Origin: Candidatus Acidiflorens stordalenmirensis | GTDB lineage: Bacteria > Acidobacteriota > Terriglobia > Terriglobales > Acidobacteriaceae | Direction of reading: 5' to 3' | Length of the DNA stretch: 38,791 bases | Assembly (NCBI GenBank): GCA_003139995.1 | Contig: PLIC01000084.1 | Location: 1 to 38,791, forward strand | Part shown: one piece after another, positions 1 to 8,079 of the stretch | Numbering within the stretch: the first letter of the stretch is position 1 | Layout of the letters: the number at the start of each line of letters is the position of its first letter | The notes under the pieces: generated by a model | Seen by the model: only the letters and a program-made list of their open reading frames with translations | Database searches by the model: none | Told to the model about the DNA's origin: nothing | Made by a program: the position numbers and the translations under genes

Positions 1-19
1 CCACGTTAGAATGCCAAAA

Positions 20-736
20 TCACGGTCCTGGCGTGACCAGAACGACTTTAGCCCCCGTCGAACGGCACACGTCGATCACGTCCACGACACCCGCAAATGG
101 CAACGTCCCCTCTGCTTTCACGAGAACCGCTTTCTCACTTCGATTCTGGAGGATCTGCCTTAGCCTACTTTGCAGAGCAGCCCATGGAACGGGCTCGTTG
201 TCGATCTTCAACGCGGGCCTTCGCTGCCCCGAGTTGAGCACCTGCACAACGATCGCCTCCGAGCCAGAGGGCAATGGCGGGCCAATCAACACTTCCAGGC
301 CTTTCGGAGGCACTAGAGTCCCTGGTTCCGACGAGTCCGGTTGGGCTGTCAGCAGGTTTGGTGCTTCGACACCCGCGGTACGCAGAGCGCCTAGAACCTT
401 TACCACGTTGGCATAGGGAGTACGAGCATCCGCCTTAATGTAGAGTTTCTTCTCTGTCCGGTTGGACAGGACACCCTTGAGCTTTTCCGCCAAGGCAGCG
501 GGACTGATCGGATTGACTCCGAAGTAGACACTGCCGTCGCCGGTAACACTCACAATTAACGCGTCCTCTTTGTCCGCGTCGGGCATCGGTATGGCGTTGC
601 TGGTGACTGGCAACTCCACACTAATCCCCTTTTGCATCGCCTGAACCGCGATGGCTTGAGACTGCGTGACAATAGAAGGTGGAATGCCTGTAGCTAAAGT
701 TAGCGCGACAAGGCACACTTCAAGTAGATAGTTCAT
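20..736 (-). CDS. Secreted protein with two tandem ExbD/TolR-like periplasmic domains
   Basis: The 238-residue product starts with a hydrophobic signal-peptide-like segment (about residues 1-28). Two copies of the ExbD/TolR periplasmic fold follow, at about 35-130 and 145-237. Each copy shows the family pattern: a strand with IVSV or IVVQV, a 'G-x-V-Y' or equivalent strand, a helix with L..RL..IL.NR, then 'LYIKAD' or 'VLVKAEG', and a P(Y/F)A.VV..(L/I) helix ending in a strand. True ExbD has one such domain behind a transmembrane helix with an essential Asp; no such helix motif is seen, so this is probably not a proton-channel subunit. It lies 36 bp after the slipin gene, with AAAGGAG upstream of the ATG, so it is likely the last gene of the GntR-slipin operon. 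A role as a periplasmic or peptidoglycan-binding partner is inference. Confidence 0.75.
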   Translation of the reverse strand: MNYLLEVCLVALTLATGIPPSIVTQSQAIAVQAMQKGISVELPVTSNAIPMPDADKEDALIVSVTGDGSVYFGVNPISPAALAEKLKGVLSNRTEKKLYIKADARTPYANVVKVLGALRTAGVEAPNLLTAQPDSSEPGTLVPPKGLEVLIGPPLPSGSEAIVVQVLNSGQRRPALKIDNEPVPWAALQSRLRQILQNRSEKAVLVKAEGTLPFAGVVDVIDVCRSTGAKVVLVTPGP

Positions 737-772
737 ACGTCTTGCTCCTTTCGACCTGTTCAGGTGGAATTG

Positions 773-1642
773 TTAGGGTTTTGCTCCGCCGAGTGACGCG
801 GTTGCCAAGGTCCCGCCGAGGCCCATCGTCTCTACCGCTGAAGATGGCACGATCACCATCGAACCTTTTTCCTTGATGGCTTCGTAGAGCATGTTCATGG
901 CGCGCAGATGCAACGCTACGGGGTTTTCGGCGTAGGCGGCTGCGGCCTGCACGAAGCTGTTGGAAATTTCCGTTTCTGCCTGGCCCAGAATGATTCGCGC
1001 CTGTCGCTCACGTTCCGCCTGGGCTTGCCGAGACATGGCGTCTTCCAGACCCTGCGGGATCCTCACATCTCTGACTTCCACCGACTGAACCGTTATTCCC
1101 CACGGATTTGTCTTCTCGTCAAGAATGCGCTGCAGTTCGCGTCCCAGCGTTTCGCGTTCGGTGATCATCTGCGCCAGTTCATGACGGCCAATGGACTCCC
1201 GGAGCGCGGTCTGCGCGCTCAAATTGATGGCATCGAGGAAATTCTCCACTTCGAGGATCGCCTTTTCCGCGTTCCACACCAGCCAAAAGACAATGGCATC
1301 GACGTTGACTGGAACCGTGTCGCGAGTCAGTGTGGATTCGGCCGTCACATTGGCCACACGAACGCGTTGATCCACGAATGGGCTGAGAGTCTCCACGACA
1401 GGAATAATGTGAAATATTCCCGGCCCGCGAAGACCGACGTAACGGCCCAGCCGCAGGAGCGCAACTTTCTCCCATTGCTGTACGACTTTGATTGCGAACA
1501 GCGCGTACAAGCCCAGCAATGCGCCCACGATTATCGGCGCCGGCTGATGCATGGTTACGCTAAGCAAGGCACCGACGACGAGGCAGAATACGAACGCTGT
1601 GACTGCTACGCCATTGATCTGCGCGAAATCGATTTTGGTCAT
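773..1642 (-). CDS. Slipin / stomatin-like SPFH-domain membrane protein
   Basis: 289 residues. Two N-terminal hydrophobic segments (about 10-32 and 36-54) are followed by a classical SPFH/Band 7 domain, with 'RLGRYVGLRGPGIFHIIPVVE', 'VDQRVRV', 'TRDTVPVNVDA' and 'VRDVRIPQGLEDAM', and then an Ala/Glu-rich coiled coil ('QAQAERERQARII'). This is the layout of prokaryotic slipins, membrane-scaffold proteins that oligomerise. No NfeD-type partner, often found beside slipins, is visible. The ATG lies 4 bp after the GntR stop and has AGGAG at 1651-1655 inside the end of the GntR gene, so the two are translationally linked and should be co-regulated by that repressor. The physiological role is unknown. 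Family assignment is confident. Confidence 0.9.
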   Translation of the reverse strand: MTKIDFAQINGVAVTAFVFCLVVGALLSVTMHQPAPIIVGALLGLYALFAIKVVQQWEKVALLRLGRYVGLRGPGIFHIIPVVETLSPFVDQRVRVANVTAESTLTRDTVPVNVDAIVFWLVWNAEKAILEVENFLDAINLSAQTALRESIGRHELAQMITERETLGRELQRILDEKTNPWGITVQSVEVRDVRIPQGLEDAMSRQAQAERERQARIILGQAETEISNSFVQAAAAYAENPVALHLRAMNMLYEAIKEKGSMVIVPSSAVETMGLGGTLATASLGGAKP

Positions 1643-1646
1643 GACT

Positions 1647-2057
1647 TCATCTCCTGCGAGTTAGCTCTGGAACCAATCCGTGTAACTGTTCGATTAAATC
1701 CTCGACGGTAAAGCCAGCCGCCCCTGCACGAGCCACACAATCACCTACGATCTGGGCCAACTGCCGCCCGCGTTCCGCCTCTCCGCCCCGTAGCTTTTGC
1801 GCGCTGATAAAAGTGCCCGTTCCCTGGTGGGTCTCCAACAATCCGCCGAGTTCGAGCTCGCGATAGGCGCGAACAACGGTGTTGGGATTGATGGATAAAT
1901 CGACGGCGAGTTGGCGCACCGTGGGCAGCTGGTCGCCGACGGCAAGCGCCCCAGAAGCGATGCCACCGCGCACCTGGTCTATGATCTGGCGATAAACCGG
2001 CACGCCGCTGTGAAGGTCAAGCCGAAAACGGAAGAGAGGCCGACGGGAACTCATCAC
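1647..2057 (-). CDS. YtrA-subfamily GntR transcriptional regulator
   Basis: 136 residues, the short length typical of YtrA-type GntR repressors: an N-terminal winged helix (about residues 12-80, with 'GVPVYRQIIDQVRGGIASG', 'LPTVRQLAVDLSINPNTVVR' and 'GLLETHQGTGTFI') and only a short helical tail for dimerisation. It is the first gene of a minus-strand operon with the slipin and double-ExbD genes. Such regulators often repress their own operon, which usually encodes membrane proteins. A palindrome sits between the predicted -35 and -10 boxes, which fits autorepression. Two start codons are adjacent, GTG at 2057 and ATG at 2054. Neither has a Shine-Dalgarno sequence, and the predicted transcription start falls on them, so translation may be leaderless. 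The effector is unknown. Confidence 0.9.
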   Translation of the reverse strand: MMSSRRPLFRFRLDLHSGVPVYRQIIDQVRGGIASGALAVGDQLPTVRQLAVDLSINPNTVVRAYRELELGGLLETHQGTGTFISAQKLRGGEAERGRQLAQIVGDCVARAGAAGFTVEDLIEQLHGLVPELTRRR

Positions 2058-2063
2058 GCGGTT

Positions 2064-2092
2064 AATGTACTAGACTACTAGTACACTGTCAA
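2064..2092 (-). promoter_or_regulatory. Promoter of the GntR-slipin-ExbD operon with embedded operator palindrome
   Basis: Read on the minus strand, TTGACA (2087-2092) and TACATT (2064-2069) are separated by exactly 17 bp. The perfect inverted repeat TGTACTAG-ACTA-CTAGTACA (2066-2085) fills the spacer and overlaps the -10 box. It resembles the kind of site YtrA-type repressors bind, and would block RNA polymerase directly. The -10 box ends only 7-10 bp before the GTG/ATG pair at 2057/2054. Confidence 0.75.
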
Positions 2093-2183
2093 GTGAAAAA
2101 TTTCGATGGGATCATTGCGAGTCGGAGTGGGCACAGGAGTACGAGCTTGACTGCGACCTTTGTCTCAGTCTTATTGGGAAGAA

Positions 2184-2216
2184 CCCACTCATTCGCAAGA
2201 AACGCGAATGAGTGGG
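2184..2216. repeat. Perfect 13-bp stem hairpin, probable dispersed palindromic element
   Basis: CCCACTCATTCGC and its exact reverse complement flank a 7-base loop (AAGAAAC). It lies just downstream of the phosphoesterase gene, but no T-run follows on either strand, so it is unlikely to be a simple intrinsic terminator. Its form suggests a REP-like intergenic repeat. Confidence 0.6.
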
Positions 2217-2244
2217 GCACCCGCGGCGCCCCTTCAAAACAAAA

Positions 2245-3249
2245 TCAAAAAACCGGCCCAACATCAAAAACATCGGCGATGACAAAATCATCCGCGATGC
2301 CAGCCTTGAGCGCTAGCGGCTGTTGGGCTCCCGACTTATTCAGTTTGTACATCGCCTCCAGAGTACGCAGAATATTCACGTGAGTAATGCCCTTCCCTTC
2401 GCCGTATTCGCCACGCTTTATGTGAGCCCCGGCGAAAATTGTGGCGATTTGATTTCTTTTATCTGGATTCTGATCCGCAGGATTGGTCGAGCCCCCAAAT
2501 AGCGGAGCGTCACCGCTCTCGTCAAAAGTAAGGATCAGCAGGCTGTTGTGCTCCTTGGCCCAGTTGTAGTAGCCGTCAATGTTCTCCCGCAACCAGAGGT
2601 CGCCAGCCGCGATGCTGAAGGGAGCGGAACCATTGTGCATATCGTTGACGAGGTTTGGAATCACGAAGGAAACAGTGGGCAGAGAATTGTAGTCAGAGGG
2701 AAAGTCTTCCTTGAATCGGAGGTTTGACGAATCGGCTATCGTTTTGCCATTGGGTATATTGCAGAAGCTGATCCAAGGAACGTGTTTGCGGGCATAATTT
2801 CCCTTATTGCTTTCGACGAAGCCGATCACTGGCAGATCTTCAGAATAACCCTTAAACGAACGTCCAGCGCCGATCAACTGCTCTCCCAAGCTGCTGCTTG
2901 TCAAACATTTCTTAGGAACTTGGTTTTCAAAGCCGACTCTCTGGTTGCTGCCGGAAAAAAGCCAGAAATAGTTACCTTCACTGTGGTGCTCCTCAGCATA
3001 CATCCGAGTGAAACTTGCTCCCTGTGCCCTTAGGGTGCCGTTTATATAAGGCGCAGCCGGATTATTTATGATTTGCCGGTAATCCTTATTTTCCTCGACG
3101 ACGATCACGATGTGGTCGTACACGGGGAGACCCGCCGGCCCTGCGATGGGTGCCGGGGCGTTCGTCTGCAAGGCAAGCGCTGGCCCCGGCGCGGGCCGTA
3201 GAGCAGTGCTGAACAATAAGGCTGTAAGAACAAGTCCAAGAACTTTCAT
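2245..3249 (-). CDS. Secreted phosphoesterase (acid phosphatase / phospholipase C-like family)
   Basis: From the ATG at 3249 the product has 334 residues; a longer reading frame to 3375 exists. I prefer 3249 because GGAG (3258-3261) lies 8 bases upstream and the protein then begins with a signal peptide (MKVLGLVLTALLFSTALRPA). The mature part matches the phosphoesterase family PF04185: 'YDHIVIVVEENKDYRQII' near the start of the fold, 'EEHHSEGNYFWLFSGSN', and 'LLILTFDESGD' with the expected acidic metal ligands. Members hydrolyse phosphate monoesters or phospholipids in the periplasm or outside the cell. The substrate cannot be told from sequence. It is transcribed divergently from typA across a roughly 200-bp gap and has no operon partner. 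Confidence 0.85.
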   Translation of the reverse strand: MKVLGLVLTALLFSTALRPAPGPALALQTNAPAPIAGPAGLPVYDHIVIVVEENKDYRQIINNPAAPYINGTLRAQGASFTRMYAEEHHSEGNYFWLFSGSNQRVGFENQVPKKCLTSSSLGEQLIGAGRSFKGYSEDLPVIGFVESNKGNYARKHVPWISFCNIPNGKTIADSSNLRFKEDFPSDYNSLPTVSFVIPNLVNDMHNGSAPFSIAAGDLWLRENIDGYYNWAKEHNSLLILTFDESGDAPLFGGSTNPADQNPDKRNQIATIFAGAHIKRGEYGEGKGITHVNILRTLEAMYKLNKSGAQQPLALKAGIADDFVIADVFDVGPVF

Positions 3250-3436
3250 TGGTGAAACTCCGTTCGAAGCGAACCCATCTTTCACATGCTCGTTCACTGC
3301 GCAGCGAGTGTCAAGAATGGCCTCCGCCACAACTGCAGATCCCTCGCCTCGCTTGATGACAACTTTAGGACGCATGAGTCAGCCTCGGAACCTCGCCGCC
3401 ATAGTAAAGTAGTAGTAAGCCCGAATTTGCAACCCC

Positions 3437-3442
3437 GAGGAG
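3437..3442 (+). promoter_or_regulatory. Ribosome binding site that decides the typA start
   Basis: GAGGAG lies 8 bases before a CTG codon at 3451. There is no in-frame ATG or GTG between the upstream ATG at 3286 and the conserved N-terminus. The other option, TTG at 3427, has no Shine-Dalgarno sequence in front of it. Confidence 0.55.
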
Positions 3443-3450
3443 TTTTCGAT

Positions 3451-5271
<1,821 letters not shown>

Positions 5272-5279
5272 TTGTTGTC

Positions 5280-5376
5280 GGGACTGCGGCAGCTGCCGAG
5301 CTGCGCTCGGCTTGGACAGCCGAGGGCGGCTGTCCCTACGCAGCCCAGGACGGGCGAGACGCCCGTCCCTACACGA
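5280..5376. repeat. Dispersed intergenic repeat with two small hairpins
   Basis: Contains the 23-base core at 5295-5317 (GCCGAGCTGCGCTCGG followed by CTTGGAC), then hairpins GACAGCC/GGCTGTC and GACGGGC/GCCCGTC, each followed by 'CCCTAC'. The same core recurs at 8004-8026 with one base changed. It lies between typA and the next small gene. Confidence 0.6.
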
Positions 5377-5444
5377 ACATTTCTGGATTCGGTATGAAGC
5401 GAAGGGCGCCGAAGGACGATGCGGGAGCCAAGAGGAATCTTCGC

Positions 5445-5627
5445 ATGTTTCTGATCCCGTGCAGTTGCGGCGCCAGCTTTGCCGTTGCCGAGGATTACGA
5501 CCGCCGGGGAATGCACATCCGCAGCTTCATTCTCTGCCCCAACTGCGGCAAGGGTCACGACCCGCGTAATCGGCTGTTGACTCTCGACTACCAGGACGAA
5601 CGCTTCTGGAAGGTCGGCGGATGCTAG
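5445..5627 (+). CDS. Small zinc-ribbon-like protein
   Basis: 60 residues from the ATG at 5445, which has AGAGGA 8 bases upstream; an in-frame ATG at 5394 lacks this. Two cysteine pairs, 'PCSCGASF' and 'CPNCGKGHDP', about 25 residues apart suggest a single zinc-binding knuckle pair. The 'CP-x-CGK-x-HD' ending is shared with the small protein encoded at 38513-38698, so the two are probably paralogs. No catalytic motif is present; a regulatory or protein-binding role is possible but not shown. It follows typA on the same strand after a repeat-filled gap and could be read through from it. Confidence 0.6.
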   Translation: MFLIPCSCGASFAVAEDYDRRGMHIRSFILCPNCGKGHDPRNRLLTLDYQDERFWKVGGC

Positions 5628-5708
5628 AGCATCGGGCGAGCGGGTGATCGGAGGTTCGGCTGTGACAAGATGGTCCGATGGCCCGATCACCAGATGATCC
5701 GATCCCAT

Positions 5709-5737
5709 TTGAAGGCGATCAGCGAAGGTTGTAAACT
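5709..5737 (+). promoter_or_regulatory. Probable promoter of tRNA-Arg
   Basis: TTGAAG (5709-5714) and TAAACT (5732-5737) are separated by exactly 17 bp, 15 bp before the tRNA. Each box matches four of six consensus bases. Position supports it more than box quality. Confidence 0.4.
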
Positions 5738-5752
5738 CACAGTATTCACCGC

Positions 5753-5829
5753 GCGCCCGTAGCTCAGCTGGATAGAGCGGCAGCCTCCGGAGCTGTAGGT
5801 CGGGAGTTCGAATCTCTCCGGGCGCGCCA
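5753..5829 (+). tRNA. tRNA-Arg (anticodon CCG)
   Basis: A full cloverleaf can be drawn. Acceptor GCGCCCG pairs with CGGGCGC. The D arm is GCTC/GAGC. The anticodon stem GCAGC/GCTGT encloses loop CTCCGGA with CCG at positions 34-36. The T arm is GGGAG/CTCTC with loop TTCGAAT, then discriminator G and an encoded CCA end. It reads CGG arginine codons. Confidence 0.97.
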
Positions 5830-5900
5830 GTTTATCCCGGCCGTTTTACTTTTCCCTAGGCGGGATCCAGACCGCTCAACGTCGGGGTTTGCGACAGTAA

Positions 5901-6914
5901 TCAGCGGCCCAGCAGGACCAATGTCTCCGTCGCAACGTCGCCCCGCAGAATGCCGATGCGAACTTTGCCGGACTTGTCCGACAGCTCAGCGAGCAACTCC
6001 ATCGGCGTCTTTACCGGTTTGCCATCCACTGACTTGATCAGATCGCCGACGCGCAAGGATGCCATCTCCGCGATGCCTCCCGGCACGATCTCCGCAATTT
6101 TCGCTCCGTCGAATTCCTGAGGCACGACCACGACACCGAGCGAAGCGATCTGCATCCCGTGACCCGGCACACCCACTAATGTCTGAGCAGGCTGACCGGC
6201 TGCCACAGTCGAGGGCCGATTCTCAGCAGGAACAGGCATGGACTTAGACGGGTGCCGACGCGAAGAAGATTCAGACTTGGACCTGCGCGAGGGCTCACTC
6301 GCAGGCAAATTGCCACCAAATCGAAAAGCGATTCCGGCAGAAACGCGGAAGCTGTTTTGGCTGGGAAGGTCGTAGTTGTTCCAGTGATGGGTGTAATCAT
6401 AATCGCCCTGCGCCTGAAACCCGATGTGACGAAAAGCCCAATAATTGAGGCCTGCTCCCCCATCTAACACCACGGACGTATCTGCCAGGGTGCCAGCCTG
6501 GTTGATGTTGTTGCTGACACCGGGGATCAGCGAGTAGGGAAGAGTAGTCCGGTCCTTACCAAACAGGCCGTGTGCAAAGTACGTGATCCGTCTGGAGCGA
6601 TTTCCGAAATTAAAGCGCGGCCCGAACATGAAAGAGAAATTGCTGCAGTTATAACCAGTATTCTCGCAATCGTTACTGTAGTGGTCGCTGAAGTCTGCCT
6701 CGAAAGCAAGGCGATGCCACACGTGGACAGAGAAGGAAACTTCCCCGCCGTTTAGATTCAGCCGCTGAGAGGACGCACCCGTGTTCGGGCTCGCCGGCAG
6801 GTCGAACTTGAGGTACGAGTAGCCCGCGAATACATCGACTGCCGGAATGTTCTGAGCGGAAGCGATGCCTAGAAGAAAGAGAACTGCCAGAGCGACGTGA
6901 ACTAGCTTTTTCAT
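5901..6914 (-). CDS. Outer-membrane beta-barrel protein with C-terminal PDZ domain
   Basis: 337 residues from the ATG at 6914, where a signal peptide begins (MKKLVHVALAVLFLLGIASA). The open frame extends to 7220, but those codons look non-native. Residues about 22-215 are an OmpA-like small barrel: alternating strands such as 'VFAGYSYLKFDL', 'FMFGPRFNFGNR' and 'VSAGIAFRFGG'. A Ser/Arg/Lys-rich linker (about 220-250) leads to a PDZ domain (about 255-335) with 'FDGAKIAEIVPGGIAEMASLRVGDLIKSVDGKPV'-type features, including the PGGIAE and GDLI elements. A C-terminal PDZ after a barrel would sit in the periplasm, perhaps tethering or sensing misfolded proteins (inference). The fusion is unusual; PDZ domains normally accompany proteases. 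Confidence 0.8.
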   Translation of the reverse strand: MKKLVHVALAVLFLLGIASAQNIPAVDVFAGYSYLKFDLPASPNTGASSQRLNLNGGEVSFSVHVWHRLAFEADFSDHYSNDCENTGYNCSNFSFMFGPRFNFGNRSRRITYFAHGLFGKDRTTLPYSLIPGVSNNINQAGTLADTSVVLDGGAGLNYWAFRHIGFQAQGDYDYTHHWNNYDLPSQNSFRVSAGIAFRFGGNLPASEPSRRSKSESSSRRHPSKSMPVPAENRPSTVAAGQPAQTLVGVPGHGMQIASLGVVVVPQEFDGAKIAEIVPGGIAEMASLRVGDLIKSVDGKPVKTPMELLAELSDKSGKVRIGILRGDVATETLVLLGR

Positions 6915-7338
6915 GTTCCTTACTGCCCTCCAGGGAATGCAAAAAATGGCATAACTGACAGAATACAGGATCGGGCTGGCCACTTGGGTCTGACCGGGGG
7001 CAGCCTCGCCAGGAACCATGCACCCTCCTGGCCGGGCTTGTCTTGCGTCAACACTTGCACGGGATAACGGTGATTGGCGATTATAATTGCCGAGTGAGAA
7101 AAAGGAAAACGGCACCAAACGTGCCATGCGTGTCGCGCTCGCATCAACCCACGCCCCCGGGGAATCAGCTTCCCATTTTGGAACAATTTCACTGAAAATC
7201 GTCACACCGACCCCGCCCATCCATCACTGCAAACCCTCTGGCTCCGTTGTACGCTGCCCTCCGATCCCGCAGACAAGGGCCAGACAGAGGTCTCGCGGAA
7301 CCAATTTCAAAATTCCGAAAACGAAAGGAGACTTTCCC
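6915..7338. other. Divergent intergenic region
   Basis: This gap separates the barrel-PDZ gene (minus) from the ABM-like gene (plus). ATTATAAT at 7080-7087 reads the same on both strands and could be a -10 box for either gene. I found no well-spaced -35 box. No convincing gene is seen. Confidence 0.4.
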
Positions 7339-7662
7339 ATGTTCGCACGCATCCTTGAGTTCGTTCCGCTGATGGAGAAGAAAGACGAATTCATTCGCGT
7401 CGTAAAGAAAGAGGTCCTTCCCATTCTGAAGCAGCAGGAGGGCTTCCTCGAAATCCTTCCGCTTGTGCCTGAGATCAAGACCGAAAAAGTGCTGGCGGTC
7501 ACTCTCTGGACCGATAAGAAGGAGTTCGAACGCGACGAGCAAGAGTGGTCCCCCAGAGTCGAGCAGATACTCAAACCCTATCTGAGCACTCCCTCGACGC
7601 GAAAGCTGTACACGCTTGAGACCACGCTCTGCGAGCACTTCGAAAAGACGATGATCGCCTAA
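7339..7662 (+). CDS. ABM-like dimeric alpha/beta-barrel protein
   Basis: 107 residues from the ATG at 7339, which has a strong AAAGGAG 8 bases upstream; the frame is open further upstream without a good start. The pattern resembles the antibiotic biosynthesis monooxygenase (ABM) domain: first strand 'FARILEFVPL', a helix ('KKDEFIRVVKKEVLPILKQQ'), 'EGFLEILPLV', 'KVLAVTLWTDKKEFERDE', then a final helix and strand. ABM proteins are small dimers, and many are annotated as quinol monooxygenases or heme-degrading enzymes. No residues here specify a reaction, so only the fold is proposed. It is a single-gene unit followed by an intrinsic terminator. Confidence 0.65.
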   Translation: MFARILEFVPLMEKKDEFIRVVKKEVLPILKQQEGFLEILPLVPEIKTEKVLAVTLWTDKKEFERDEQEWSPRVEQILKPYLSTPSTRKLYTLETTLCEHFEKTMIA

Positions 7663-7703
7663 GCATGATCGACTAAGCACAAGAACCATCCATCCAGTAA
7701 CTC

Positions 7704-7734
7704 AGGCCGGAGCAACCAGCTGCCCCGGCCTTTT
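7704..7734 (+). terminator. Intrinsic terminator after the ABM-like gene
   Basis: AGGCCGG (7704-7710) pairs with CCGGCCT (7725-7731), extended by AGC/GCT, and is followed by TTTT at 7731-7734. It lies 40 bp after the stop codon. Confidence 0.7.
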
Positions 7735-7905
7735 CGCCTCCGCAGTTGCAAAACCGCCTTCAGCTTGACCTCCCATCCCACCGAGCAACTCACCATCAAC
7801 CTCAACCCACAGAATAGTTACGAGCTGGTTCTGAACCTGCGCAATTTCAACTCGACGAGGCAGACTCAGAGCAGCTCCGGCAATGCCCTGAGTGTGAGCG
7901 CATAG
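7732..7905 (+). pseudogene. Possible C-terminal remnant of a lost gene
   Basis: One frame stays open up to a TAG at 7903-7905 and reads like a real secreted-protein end, for example 'AFSLTSHPTEQLTINLN' and 'SYELVLNLRNFNS'. There is no start codon with a ribosome site, and the terminator of the previous gene lies immediately upstream. It may be a decayed gene end or chance. The family is not recognised. Confidence 0.25.
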
Positions 7906-7909
7906 TTCT

Positions 7910-7930
7910 GCGGCAAGCCGCGTCTCTACG
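7910..7930 (-). repeat. REP-like palindrome, family 1 (copy a)
   Basis: GCGGCAAGCCGCGTCTCTAC, the reverse-strand form of the GTAGAGACGCGGCTTGCCGC repeat seen at five other places in this window. Only one side of the palindrome is complete here. Confidence 0.65.
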
Positions 7931-7995
7931 GGAAATCAAACGCCTCGTCAAGTACTGCAACCCGTCAGAGTGAATCCATAGTTGCTGTGGCCGCC

Positions 7996-8054
7996 GGCAT
8001 ACTGCCGAACTGCGCTCGGCTTGGACGGGCGAGGACGCCCGTCGCCACACGAGC
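7996..8054. repeat. Dispersed intergenic repeat, second copy
   Basis: Core 8004-8026 matches that at 5295-5317 with one change. It is followed by the hairpin GACGGGC-GAGGAC-GCCCGTC and 'GCCACACGAGC'. It lies directly downstream of the minus-strand receptor gene. Confidence 0.6.
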
Positions 8055-8079
8055 GGGATACAGCAAATTTGAATCCGCT

